The notes beneath the pieces are model-generated. The model saw only the letters and a program-made list of their open reading frames with translations, made no database searches and was not told where the DNA came from. From assembly GCA_947579605.1 (NCBI GenBank), contig OX388329.1, positions 21,904,299-21,968,298 of the forward strand: a stretch of 64,000 nucleotides of DNA. Reading direction: 5' to 3'. Made by a program: the position numbers and the translations under genes. Each line of letters opens with the position of its first letter. The first letter of the stretch is position 1. This DNA comes from Athripsodes cinereus. Its lineage: Eukaryota > Arthropoda > Insecta > Trichoptera > Leptoceridae. Below are positions 11,468 to 22,400 of the stretch, in pieces.

Positions 11468-11691
11468 AATATTAAAATGATTTAGTTAAAACACTGTAAC
11501 TTTCACTGTATAAATTTTATTTTGGCAGAAGCATTTCGGACTTAGTCCATCTTCAGTGCCGTCAACTTAGAAACTTTCTTTTGTAAAACTAAGTTGACGG
11601 CACTGAAGATGGACTAAGTACGAAAGGCCTCTGCCAAATTAAAATTTATACAGTGAAAGTTTCAGTGTTTAAACTAAATCATTTTAATATT
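11468..11691. mobile_element. Foldback element with ~103-bp arms
   Basis: Sequence 11468-11570 is a near-perfect reverse complement of 11589-11691, separated by an 18-nt loop. Arms differ at only a few bases (for example TAGTCCATC versus GATGGACTA followed by AGTACG instead of AGTCCG). Each arm carries CTGAAGATGGACTAAG followed shortly by CGAAA. It could be a foldback transposon, or two fragments of one retroelement terminal repeat in inverted order. RNA from either strand would form a long hairpin. Confidence 0.85.
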
Positions 11692-11789
11692 AATAAAATT
11701 TATTAATTTGAAGGTATTTTCATCAACAACATAAGTTTACTTTTAACTTTTGATATAGTATGTGATTTATGTTGTGAAATTTCATTTTA

Positions 11790-12085
11790 TACTATACTCA
11801 CGCCGTTTCGCAGGCGGGGTAGGCAGAGAGAATAGAACGCCATATAGATCTATCTTTACATACATCTTTCTCTTCCTCTACATTCATTCAGTTTCTCATA
11901 CATGCACGCCGTTTTCTCTTATACTCAACACGCGGCCGTTCTTAATACTTTGATCCACGTGGTTCTTGGACGTCCGCACTTCCTTACACACCCTCTTTCA
12001 GATAAATACATCCTCTTCGTCATCTTTTCATCGTGCATTCGCTCAACATGTTCAAACCATCTTAACTTGTTTACACGGAATTTCA
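11790..12085 (-). mobile_element. LINE-A 3' fragment, frameshifted
   Basis: Read on the minus strand, the frame begins RVNKLRWFEHVERMHDEKMT and continues KRMYLSERGCVRKCGRPRTT, the same segment as in the intact copy at 18786-19343. It loses frame after VLRTAA, and the terminal part (RSMWRSIL-like, then a degenerate GCAGGCGGGGTAGGC region) is in another frame. The 3' end is an ACTATACTC-type remnant of the GTATAG tail. The neighbouring THAP-type element carries a comparable fragment. Confidence 0.8.
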
Positions 12086-12860
12086 TTTTTATTGTTAAAC
12101 ATTTATTTTTTATAAAATAAAATAAAAACACTCGACTATTATTTTATGAGTTAAACGTTTTCTTTAACTTTTGTTTTTTTTTGTTTTGGGATTAAACTGA
12201 GTAAAAAACCATAGAATTTCTAGATGATGAGAACTTGTATAAAAGGTTTTAATTTGTGCCAAAAAGCTATTACAGAATTTTTACCGTACATATGAGACAA
12301 ATGCATTCAAATATAACTGAGATAATATAAAAGAAACTATAATTATGTCATATCAACTAATTATGTATAATATGTAGTATATTGCATATTATGCTGTTCA
12401 TCATCGCCGTTTATAATATCAGGTATGACATCATACTACGGTGTTCATTATAACACACAATTTTTTTATATACATATATCAACTACAGAAATAAACTTTA
12501 TAATTACCTATTCATAATAGGATGAAAAAAACAACAAAAAGATTAAATTGAAATATAAAAACACGGCCAAATTACATATATTCATACGATATTGCAAACA
12601 TAATACAACTGATATAATTCGTACTCTTATTAGTCATGTGTGTGATTTACAGTTAACAATATTTATGTTTGTATGAATTGTTTGATATTAACATAACTTT
12701 TTCTTTTACTCAGCCTAAATTTAGAAACAAAAGCTTGTTCAATTTCTTTTCATGATTCTCGATCTCACTCTGTGCTAAAAAGATAAATGTTACTATGCAT
12801 TATAGAGGGGAAAAAAGATTCAATAACATAATAGAAAAACGTTTTGATTTCCTTTTATAA
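12086..12860. other. AT-rich non-coding sequence
   Basis: Nothing coding or repetitive is supported here. Confidence 0.4.
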
Positions 12861-12868
12861 ATATTTAC

Positions 12869-13135
12869 AATTTGACAACTAAGAAGATATATTTGGCTGA
12901 GAGGAATGGTGCTCGGAGACGTGGACGTCCGAGGATTAAATGGCAAGATCATTTAAATCAAATCCTACAGGACGGTCACGTGTTGAGCACGTTGAGCAGG
13001 AGAGCATGCATGAGGAATTGTATGACAGTGACGGAAGCGAAAGATGTATGCAAGGATAGAAGGAAGTGGCGCTCGATCCTTTCTACCTACCCCGCGAGGG
13101 AAGCGGCGTGATGGTATGTATGCATGTATGTACAC
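12869..13135 (+). mobile_element. LINE-A-related 3' fragment (divergent subfamily)
   Basis: An open frame of 79 codons to the TGA at 13109-13111 includes KKIYLAERNGARRRGRPRIK, WQDHLNQILQDGHVLS, RRACMRNCM and DVCKDRRKWRSILSTYPARE. These match LINE-A block by block but with many substitutions. The 3' tail is GGTATGTATGCATGTATGTA instead of GGTATAGTATAG, so it is a separate subfamily. It is 5'-truncated to the last third of the reverse-transcriptase C-terminus. Confidence 0.8.
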
Positions 13136-13182
13136 TTTGTAAAGCGCCGTTTACTCATAACATGACCTCAAGGGCGGTTGGG

Positions 13183-16100
13183 TTTTTAATTTCAATCACT
13201 TCCTTTTAGCCGCATCTTTTTATTGATAAATTAGGAGTTAATCATTCAGTCTCCCGATTGTTTAAATTTCTTCCTTCTCTTTATTTTTGTTTTATAAATT
13301 CAATCGGGTAATCTAAAACATTTTTTATTTTAATTCAAATATGGCAAATGGTGCATTGCATAAGGAGGTCCTCTTAAGATACCATGTAACTTACTATACT
13401 ATACCCTCACGCCATGTCCATATTGAAAAGCCAGTATTGTAACTTATTAGTGAAGTTATTTTACTGTAAGACGTGCTATGTCATTTTACAATAGTACGAA
13501 AAAATAAATCATTATCTTGTGACAATTTATATTCTCCATGTAATAAACATTGATGTCTTCGTTTTTGTGCCAAATAATATAAAATTCAGAATTGTTGACA
13601 ATCATTATCGCTAAATAATGTAAATATCACCCACCTCTACCACTACTACTGTATTTACACCTTAATGAATTATTATTTATTTATTTATCATTCAATTTAC
13701 GGCCAAAGTGCCATTTACAAAATATATACATATACATACAATTTATATAATACATTGGTATTAATCATTCAAGTAACTCATACACACAATTATTGACGTG
13801 ATACAAAAAAAATACGAATAAGCATTAATATAACAAATATATAATATTATATATTGTTTTGTTGGTTTAGTGCTGATAATGTCTCATTAAGGGATGAAAC
13901 AATATTGTCTAAAAAAAAAAATTATGTGTATTTAAAAAGTTTTAATTTTAATTAATGTAATTATCTTTAGAAGGAAGTCAAAATAAATACACCTTTTATA
14001 CCACAATGGAAAACTTTTCTACGAAATTTCCACGTAGACGGTATAATATTATTGGGACACTTCTTAAACTTAGCTAAAGCATCGTTTTCCAAGTCTCAAA
14101 AAGATAACGGAATTGGTGATTATAATCTTACAAATTATGCCTTTATTCATTCTATTTGTTTATCAATGACCATTGTTTTAATAGAAATAAATACTTCCAA
14201 ATTTGTATCATTATGTATAAACTATAATTAATATGCTATCGTATATAGCTTACTCGTATAATAAATACCAGAGTGTACCTGCTAGATTAATAATAATAAT
14301 AATCTTAACATATTGACACACATTTATTACACAAACCAGCCGACCTACTTCTAATCCCATTACAATATAATAACGATATTGTAGGGGAATCCTCTTCGCT
14401 AAATGTCAGAAACACTATATAATGAACTTTCAATTATGTAAATACAATCTACTGGAACCAGTGCTGCCTTTCTTATGATTATGCTCGTATAGACGCTCCT
14501 TATATATTGTTTTATGAAGAGTGTATAATTTATGTAGGTACGAGTAATATTCATAGACCGTGTCTAACGTTTGCACTACAATAATACCACAAGCATTAGC
14601 ATGTTTTTTTATTCAACCTATAGATGTCAATCATCTTAAATATATTCCGTGTTTAATTATACCTACTGTGAGTAAAATAATAATTTGGTATTTCTTTAGC
14701 ACTGCGATTAATAGGTAATCTTTTATCGTTATTTTATTTAGTTTTCATTTCGTTACTTCGTATTTTATATCATTTTCGTGCTTGTGAATATTTTCTCAAG
14801 AATTATTTCAATCAGCCGCTAGTAACATTACACAACTAGGAAACCAGATTTTAATAAAAAAATTCCACTCAAAGAAACTTTGAATCATTTTTAACTTCTT
14901 TCTTTGATACGATAAATACTGTGATACTATTGGTACTTTTGAAAACTTGAAAAGAATATATTCCAATGTCAACTTATCAGTTGTAACACGTACACCATAT
15001 ATAAGATTAAAAATCTTTTGCTCAATTGCAATCAATTTTTCTTATATCTTTATCATTTAAAATTATTCAGGTTTGCATAAAAGATTCTTCGGGACCTTCC
15101 TGTCCATATATATTTCAGTAGATATTTCAATGTAATAGGTATTTCGTTCTTTTTAATTTCACAAAATATCATTATAAGTTTATAAATAACTGCATTTATA
15201 TATTTACTTGCAAGTGTCTGTTGCCCGTTTTGCCCCAATCAAAAATATATAATTTAACTCATCAAATGAATAATAAAGAAAATAATTTCCCCGTTCAAGT
15301 TATCTGATTCAGCACATTATTATATTATACAGTACAGGTTTTATGGTGTGATTTCGGGTTACATTTAACGTTCTACAGTATATTACTAGGTATTATGATA
15401 ATATTATGTCCTACGAAATTATACAGACGAGTGTAAAAGCATGTTAATGTTGCATTAGTCTGCCTCGGTTATACGACCAAACTCTCGTACTTACGACCAC
15501 GAATACATAAAGCATTGTCATTTTGTGATGTGTATAGTTAGTTATCTCCTAAGTAATTATGTGTTAGACGGAGTAAATGTTCATTATTATCCACACATGC
15601 CACAAGCCTTAGTATTTTGCTGTTAAATTAATAACTTTCTTATTTGGCAATTGAATTTGCGAGTCGGTTTTCAAACAAATGTAAAGTTTATTAATAAAGA
15701 ACCACTTAACATTTGCCTGATGGTGAGAGCGGAAGCTTTCGAAAGCTGACTAGCAAATTAACAAAGTCACCAATATACTGTTTCAACTGTCTCTCATGAT
15801 TTAAGAGTTTTTTTTGTAGAAATTTAGCTTACAGAAAAGCCTTTGTCATAGCTTTTCGATTTTTTTTTCATTTGACAACGTGTCCAGTCCATACCAATTT
15901 GTTAGGTTTTTTAAAAATAATATTTTTTCAGTTTGTTAACCTCAGAGATAATATTATTAGTTACAACATGTGAGCACCTATATTATACGATAGACATCGT
16001 AAAAAGGTTCAATAAAACATACAAACACATACTATCGTAGAAATACAACAGTATTAATATTGTTATCTCTTCATACATGCGACATAATTACATTGCACAA

Positions 16101-17084
16101 ATTAATAACATAGAATAAGTATATTTGAAACTACTATACTTTAAAATTATTTGTTCACTTGAAATCGAACAAAGAATCTCCCAATTTATACATAATCATA
16201 TCTCGTACGAACTTGTTCCTGAATATCTTCATTGCTATAGTGAAATTTAATAACTGTTTTTTTTCTATAGTTTTGAGTTAGTCATCTATCTGATACTAAA
16301 TTCGTATTCGTGATGTTTTTTTCATTCTCGGTGTACAGTGTTTGTGTAGATAATGGATGTATAATATAGTGATTGAGATATCAATAGAATCGAGAGAAAG
16401 ATAATTAAGTTTAGATAGTATCAAACAAGACAAGACAGTTAGAATTTGTCCGCGGAAGAATAACCACAGTCAAGATGTAATCTATGTACTAAGATTATAA
16501 AAACATAAAAGTATTATGTATAGTTAAAAGTACAGCATATTAACATAATTAAGAAGTTATTCTTCAAAGTAACCTACATAATGTGATAATTATTAACGCT
16601 ATCGATAATGATGTATCAGCAACACGGTGTTCTATCATAATGCTCATGTTTGTTCATACATAATTTCTAATAATTAACGCAATACAAGTACTAAGTATGT
16701 GTTACTAAGTATTACTTACTCTCTGTACTGACGACTGGGTGCAGCTGTGCATTAATAACGACACTTAATTATTGTTCCTCAATCAAACGATTATTAATTG
16801 GCTAATTGATTGCCGCTGTATCAATATTGGTAATGATAATGTTCTTTTTTCTGTCGCGCACTGCACAGCCTTTGTTGAAGGATTGTCGATTGTTTATTTT
16901 GCAGTGTTGCTTTGGATTTAAGAGCGATAATGTATTTGTCGCCTGTGTAATGTATTATTTTACATTTCGACAGATTAATTAAATAAATTTAATTTCTATA
17001 TCGTTTTCGTTATGTTTCAAATTGATTGTTTCCAATTTTATATTATATTATATTTGAATTGAATTGTTTCATTATAATATCTCT
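13183..17084. other. Long AT-rich non-coding stretch with minor LINE-tail scraps
   Basis: No exon is supported. A TTATTTATTTATCATTCAAT stretch at about 13671-13735, followed by ACGGCCAAAGTGCC, resembles the 3' end of a poly-A LINE on the minus strand. Around 16750-16840 there is a cluster of TAAT/ATTA motifs (see findings). The rest is unremarkable. Confidence 0.4.
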
Positions 17085-17235
17085 GTAGAGTCTCGGCCTC
17101 GTGAAAAAGGGGTCCGTGGCTCGATCCCAGGTGCCGGCCAACTCCCCTTTCACGAGACAAACTTTTAGCTTACTGTGAATGGTGTATAAGGTTGTATTTG
17201 GGTTTTTAACAAAACCCAGATATATCTTTTTTTAA
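17085..17235 (+). mobile_element. SINE-B copy (tRNA-derived)
   Basis: It starts in the A-box region (GTAGAGTCTCGGCC) and has a B-box-like GTGGCTCGATCCCAGG. The body follows (CTCCCCTTTCACGAGACAA, CTTACTGTGAATGGTG), then the terminal GTATTTGGGTTTTTAACAAA and CCAGATATATC with a T run. It is the only plus-strand copy of this family here; the 5' end lacks the GTCGGTAGCCTGGAG seen in minus copies. Confidence 0.85.
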
Positions 17236-17554
17236 ATATAAATTAGTCATTTGAAAACGTTACTATTTTTACAGCTTTCTTTGATAGTTTAAAGATAAAA
17301 GTGTAACTATTGAGGTTGTGAACTTATTTACGTGGTACCAATTATTCGGAAAATGCATTTTTGTAATTCGCAATATTTAATTTGCTTCTAAATCTGCTTA
17401 CAAACGGTTCACATAACAATACCTCCAGAACTTAATTTTACGCAACTTTGGTTAACCAGATTCTTCTGTAGTCAAATTTTATCCAATTCGTATATTTTCA
17501 TTTGAGTTTAATAAAAGAGATTTGCTTGCTTGTGTGAGAAATTCTATGTATATA

Positions 17555-17640
17555 AGAGGAGCGAAAGAAGTATGTAAGGATAGAGATCTATATGGCGTTC
17601 TGCTTTCACTATCTATCCTACTTGAGATAAGGTATAAATG
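17555..17640 (+). mobile_element. LINE-A scrap
   Basis: GCGAAAGAAGTATGTAAGG and the following ATATGGCGTTCTGCTTTC match the last ~25 codons of LINE-A (EEAKEVCKDR..WRSVLSAYP). The 3' end is degenerate. Confidence 0.6.
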
Positions 17641-18785
17641 TAGTATACCTACTAGAGTATATTTGCATTCGAAATAGATTATGAATTCACTATTTTTATA
17701 TTCACGATTTTTAAATTACGTTTCTACGGATATTTTTGAACTGTTGATTTACTCAAAGCAAAAAAAGAATATAATTTTTAGGAGTTCGTTCACAGCGTGT
17801 AATAAAAATAAATAATAATGTGTTTATTGTTCTTCTTGAGGTCTGCGTATCAATTATTTGTCCTGTGAATGATTTTATTTATCTAAAATATTGATTTTTT
17901 TGCATCACCAATAATGTTTTATCTCATAAAATAATGGTAGGGATTGTAAGTTTTGTTTACAATGGAGTACCTACTTGTCACTTTATTTGCATAATCTCTC
18001 GATTCTGTTACTTAGCAGTAGCAAAGTATAATGTAATGCATGATAATTATCTTCTACTACTAGAGTGGAATTAATTTTACATCAATTAGCAATGCTAGAG
18101 TAATATTATCTGCTAAGTACGATTACCTAACATATGTGGGTACATATTATTGCAGCTAACTGTAGCATGAATGAATGTATTGTGCCTAATCACAAGCAGT
18201 TATAATCATACTCATAGATTCTGTAAATCTATTCTATTTAATTCTATTTTATTCTTCTCAAGACCATCCATTCGTTTGCGAGTGATTTAGATTCTGTAGA
18301 TATTAAGTCAATGTGGGTCCAGTTTTTTTTTATTTTCTCAATGTGTTTATGTTTCTAATGTACCATGGGATCCTCAGAAAGATGAACATAAGCCACAAGA
18401 ATAAACATTAAATCAGTAATCCGTTCCTGAGTAAACAAATTCTTTTTTTAATGTAAATAAATAAATAAATAATAAATATAATAATAATTCCCACTCCTCG
18501 AATCGAAAAATTATGTATTATCTGTTGATTCAATACCCTGCGGAATCTTTGTACGAAAAATATATATAATTGATTTTGATGATACAGGATTAGTATCTAG
18601 AAAAGCATTCGCCTGGGAATTGTGGAAACTGCGTATAAGCGAAGTAATTTGTTTGGATTGCTTGTACGTTACTATTGTTTGTATCAAAAATTGTATGAGA
18701 TAATAATTTACTCTTGGTTTGCTTTAGAATGTTCTGTAGCCATGTGTACGTAGAATATTTCTATACATATTAAGATATTACATAT
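17641..18785. other. AT-rich non-coding sequence
   Basis: No gene or repeat family is supported, apart from a small AAATAAAT repeat near 18458-18475. Confidence 0.4.
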
Positions 18786-19343
18786 TATACTTTTATCAAT
18801 GACAATGTGTCGAACATGGCTAAAATGCTGGTGCACAATACCATTCTGGTACCGTCACTTACGTATGCAAGCGAGACATGGACGTGGTTGAAGAAGGACG
18901 AAAGTGGAATAAATGCAGTAGAGATGCGATCGTTGAGAAGAATGGTTGGTAAAACACTGCGTGATAGAGTAAAAAATGAGGATATTAGAAGAATGAGCGG
19001 ATGCAAGAAGAGTGTTGTGGACAGAATGCGCGTGAATAAACTACGGTGGTTTGGGCATGTTGAACGAATGAACGAGGTAAGAATGACAAAGAGGATATAC
19101 TTATCTGAAAGAAAGGGTGTGAGGAAACGCGGGCGTCCGAGAACCACGTGGCTTGATCACGTGGATCAAATTCTAAAGGACGGCCGCGTGTTGAGTAAGA
19201 GGAACCGACGTGCGTGTATGAGGAACTGTATGAATGTGGAGGAAGCGAAGGAAGTGTGTAAAGATAGATCTGTTTGGCGTTCCGTTCTCTCTGCCTACCC
19301 CACTTGGGACATGGCGTGAGGGTATAGTATAGTATAGTATAGT
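18786..19343 (+). mobile_element. LINE-A, best copy: intact 170-codon reverse-transcriptase C-terminus
   Basis: The frame is open from at least 18807 to TGA at 19317-19319. It reads through the thumb and C-terminal part of a non-LTR reverse transcriptase: VPSLTYASETWTWLKKDE, AVEMRSLRRMVGKTLRDRV, RVNKLRWFGHVERMNEVRMT, RKRGRPRTTWLDHVDQIL, RRACMRNCMNVEEAKEVCKD and a C-terminus YPTWDMA. The catalytic YADD region and endonuclease are absent, so the copy is 5'-truncated and immobile. After the stop comes GGGTATAGTATAGTATAG, the 3' microsatellite tail. The uninterrupted frame indicates a young insertion. A TAG-SINE follows about 10 bp later in the same orientation and has a closely similar 3' end. 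The LINE clade is not assigned. Confidence 0.9.
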
Positions 19344-19353
19344 ACTTTTATCC

Positions 19354-19606
19354 CGTGGAGCACCCGGTAAAGAATTGGTCTCCCACTCTTCTCTGTAAGT
19401 TTTCGAGTGTCCTGTAAAAGGCAGGTGTTCGAAAAAATTAAGACATTGTACATCTTAAATTCAGCGATGAGGTTTGCCACCCATCCTGAATGTCTTGATT
19501 TTATATTGGCACGAAGAGGACAGCTTGCATGTTTCTTACATGCAGCTGGTCTGCTGGCTACCCCACTTGTGGGATATGCCGTGATGGTATAGTAGTAGTA
19601 GTAGAT
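19354..19606 (+). mobile_element. TAG-SINE, near full-length reference copy
   Basis: This ~250-bp non-coding repeat recurs about a dozen times in the window. Ordered landmarks are: TGGAGCACCCGGTAAAGAAT, GAGTGTCCTGTAAAAGGCAG, GTGTTCGAAAA, TTCAGCGATGAGGTTTGCC, ATCCTGAATGTCTTG, TTGGCACGAAGAGGAC, GCATGTTTCTTACATGC, TGGTCTGCTGGCTACCCCAC, GGGATATGCCGTGATGG, then TATAGTAGTAGTAG. No polymerase III boxes are clear. The last ~45 bp parallel the LINE-A 3' end (CTACCCCACTTGGGACATGG then CGTGAGGGTATAG), so it is most simply a non-autonomous partner of LINE-A. Confidence 0.85.
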
Positions 19607-19822
19607 ACTTTTATAGGTATCTGTAAACTTCGGGGAAATTTCCTTTGTGAATATTTAAGAAGAAATTCTTATATGTACCTAAACACGTAAAAAAATGTAT
19701 ATACCAAAGTTTCTTTTTCATGAAGTATTATGTGAATATTTCAAGATTATCTGTTTGCTTATCGTGGAATATTAGATTTTTTTTACAATATTTTAAATAT
19801 TCATTTTCGGATGTATTCTACA

Positions 19823-20065
19823 ATACCGTCACGTCATATCCCACAAATGGGGCAGCCAGGAGACCAGCCATACGTAATAAAAAAAGGAAATCATCCTCTC
19901 TGTACCAACAAAAAATCAAGACGTTCAGATTGGTGCAAAAGTCATCGCTGAATTTAAGATGTGAAAAAGTTTTTTTTTTCGAACAACTGCCTATCACAGG
20001 ACATTCAAAAACTTACGAAAAAGTGTGGGAGACAAATTCTTTGCTGGGTGCTCCGCGGGAAAGTT
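19823..20065 (-). mobile_element. TAG-SINE copy
   Basis: The reverse complement matches the reference copy throughout, from the ACCGTCACGTCATATCCCAC 3' end to the GGGTGCTCCGCGGGAA 5' end. The open frame crossing this stretch on the plus strand is accidental. With the copy at 19354-19606 it forms an inverted pair separated by ~216 bp. Confidence 0.85.
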
Positions 20066-20095
20066 ATTATTCAATTTTCAGTATGTTTATTCAAA

Positions 20096-20178
20096 AGAGC
20101 CCTTGAGACGGTTTAGGGACTGTTAAACGGCGTTAAAGAAATAAAATTATCCAGAATAAGCATCATCATCATCATCTC
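20096..20178 (+). repeat. LINE 3'-end remnant with CAT tail
   Basis: GAGCCCTTGAGACGGTTTAG and TTAAACGGCGTTAAAGAAAT, then a CAT repeat at 20161-20175. It is the same type of end as at 9140-9216. Confidence 0.45.
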
Positions 20179-20199
20179 TTGTTTTTAAGATAATTTGTA

Positions 20200-20272
20200 T
20201 CTTCTTTTTCTTCTTTACGTGTTTTGTTGGGTCCTCCCGACGTTGAAGACCACCTGGGAGAAATCTTGTTAA
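20200..20272 (-). mobile_element. LINE-E 3' scrap
   Basis: The plus-strand order TTCTTTTTCTTCTTTACGTG, GGGTCCTCCCGACGTTGAAG, GACCACCTGGGAGAAATC parallels the 3' end of the LINE-E fragment at 22217-22400 (TTCTTCTTCT, GTCCCCCCGACGTTGGCGAT, CACTCCGGCGAAAACC). Confidence 0.55.
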
Positions 20273-20526
20273 AAGAAATTAATTCACAGTACTTGTAAGT
20301 CTGTATTTTATTAACTTTTGCATTGGCATTTAAACAGTGCATTTGCACATACACACACACACATAGTCGTGTTAATGAAATCGATTTTTTTTAAATATAT
20401 GTAATTAATATTATTTTTTTAAATATAATGTAATTAGTATGTAAATTTGCTCTGACTACCATTCAGTACAATAACACCGTATTCGATATAAACAATTTTG
20501 TACATAGTTTAAGACACTGCCTAATC

Positions 20527-21300
20527 TTTTTTTTTTTTTTTTTTATTTATTTTATCAAAAATATTACAAGTAGATATTACAAGTCCTGTTAAGTCTTTTA
20601 TAAGACTTGTCAACAGGTTCTTTTTTATATATCCATATACAAATATAATTCAATGTTTTGATATTTTACAAAGGTTACAAAATTATTTTTACATATTAAT
20701 TATTATTCTAATATATTATCTTCATTCCTTACTTTAAAATATATACATAATATTCCTAACTATAATATGATACTCATTATTATAACTAGAATACTACAAT
20801 ACTAATATGCTAACATGTCTGAGACTTTACTAGGTAGGTACTATAGGTGCTATTAAACATGCTTATTTATCAACTTATACTTAATAAAAATACAGTGTAG
20901 TGTTTAAAAATCAACAATTTAACTTAGAAAACGAAATAAACTGTGGTCTTAATTGCAATTATTCTTGTATTAAAACTTTTATAACTCTTGTTCCTTACAA
21001 ATCAATTAACTCCCTATAATTTATTTCATTTTGTATGACAATATTAAATTTTATAAAGCATTTATGATATCAATATTATTTACAGTCCATTGTTTCATAA
21101 GAATCTTAAACTTACCTAGTCTATGGGTATTTTTAATATTTTTTGGTAGCATATTTATTATTTTGGGTATTATATAGTCTCGGGTTCTCATACCGTATTT
21201 ATTATTTACTTTTGGAATTACCAATCCTTCATTATGTGTGTATCTAGTATTATAATTGTGTATTAACTTATTTCTGTATCTATTGTCCAAAATGTTATTG
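20527..21300 (-). mobile_element. LINE-G (CR1/Jockey-like), C-terminal fragment with poly-A tail
   Basis: A minus-strand frame ending at 21051 contains LIHNYNTRYTHN, KYGMRTRDYIIPKIINMLP and KNTHRLGKFKILMKQW. This HNYNTR...PK..N.LP...FK..LK.W pattern is the usual C-terminus of CR1/Jockey-type LINE proteins. About 500 bp of AT-rich 3' untranslated sequence follows, ending in a poly-A tail seen on the plus strand as an 18-T run from 20527. No target duplication could be defined. A possible upstream continuation to ~21715 (minus) has no recognisable motif. Confidence 0.75.
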
Positions 21301-22199
21301 TAATAAAATTCAAAATATAAAAATCAAAAAAACCGTAGGCTCTGTGATTAAGTGACTGCGTGACTCTACCTATTGTTAAGTTCGCCTTTAATAAACAGAG
21401 CTTCGCTAATTTATGTTCCTTTTCAGTTTTCTATTGAAATGTTTTTTTTTTATATAATAATTCTTACTGAGCAATTGCGGATTAGCAATAATAAAACCTT
21501 TTTGTGATATTTAATAGCAAAAAAATGTACTGATTGGTTTTAACATAATACGTATTTTGGAGGTTTAAAAATTGTGTTTCTTTACATGTTTCTCTATAAA
21601 CAATTCTTGTGATATTTTCCGAGATTTTTTTGTTTAAGGAGCTTTTTAATTTAGTTTTCAAAGGTGTATTAAAAGTATTCGGATCACAGAGAACGCTCGA
21701 GGCATTATTTATCAAAGAGAAGAATATAACGCTCGTAATCCCTTTGTAAAATTATGTCAAGCTGGTTTATTTTTTTATCGTCACTGAATCAACGCCTTCT
21801 TGAATATGTTACAGTATTTGGCTTTTATTACAATAATAACATCAATTTCTTAATTTTTGATGAATTGGGCTTTAATTTGTACTTTGTTTCATTCAAAATT
21901 TTAAGTTAAATTTTAATTCACTTACACAAAATACGTTCTTCTATAACTATTAATTGTGTTACATTGTTATGTCACGGAAATACAATGCAATCAAGTAACT
22001 TGGGTTAGTTGGAAGATATCGCGTCCCTGCGTTAAACTCGCCCTTTGTGCAAAATTATTCGTTTTTACCATGTAACCTTATTATTTGTATCCAAATATTT
22101 TGTACAATAAAGTTTATTATTATTATTATAATCATATTATCAAATAGCGAAAATTATTGAATATGAGAAAGGTACTTGCATAGCCGATATCAAGTACAA
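21301..22199. other. AT-rich sequence, possibly decayed LINE-G upstream part
   Basis: A 77-codon minus-strand frame (21482-21715) has no clear reverse-transcriptase motif. Nothing else is supported. Confidence 0.35.
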
Positions 22200-22216
22200 A
22201 ACGGGGGAAAACTAAA

Positions 22217-22400
22217 AGTTAATTCTTCTTCTTCTTTCTGTGCCGTGTCAGGTCCCCCCGACGTTGGCGATCACTCCGGCGAAAACCTCCCTGTCCTGTG
22301 CTGCTCTGAACAGGTCATCCACTGTCCTCATTCCGGTCCACTCTCTAATGTTGCGCAACCAGGACATCTGCTTTCTGCCAACTCCCCGTCTCCCTTCTTA
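22217..22400 (-). mobile_element. LINE-E C-terminal fragment with GAA tail
   Basis: On the minus strand the frame reads RRGVGRKQMSWLRNIREW, TGMRTVDDLFRAAQDREVF, AGVIANVGG. This is the standard C-terminus of a non-LTR retrotransposon family (pattern SWL.N.R.W, LFRAA, IANVGG). It is followed by a short GAAGAA tail, seen as TTCTTCTTCTTC on the plus strand. It is 5'-truncated and the least AT-rich piece of the neighbourhood. Confidence 0.8.

Noticed and set aside
17085..17150. tRNA gene in the SINE-B heads
   Set aside because: A- and B-box-like stretches are present but no cloverleaf, and the same head recurs with the same tail in several other copies.
19720..20106. 128-codon open frame as a gene
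   Set aside because: It mostly overlies a minus-strand TAG-SINE, so the frame is a repeat artefact.
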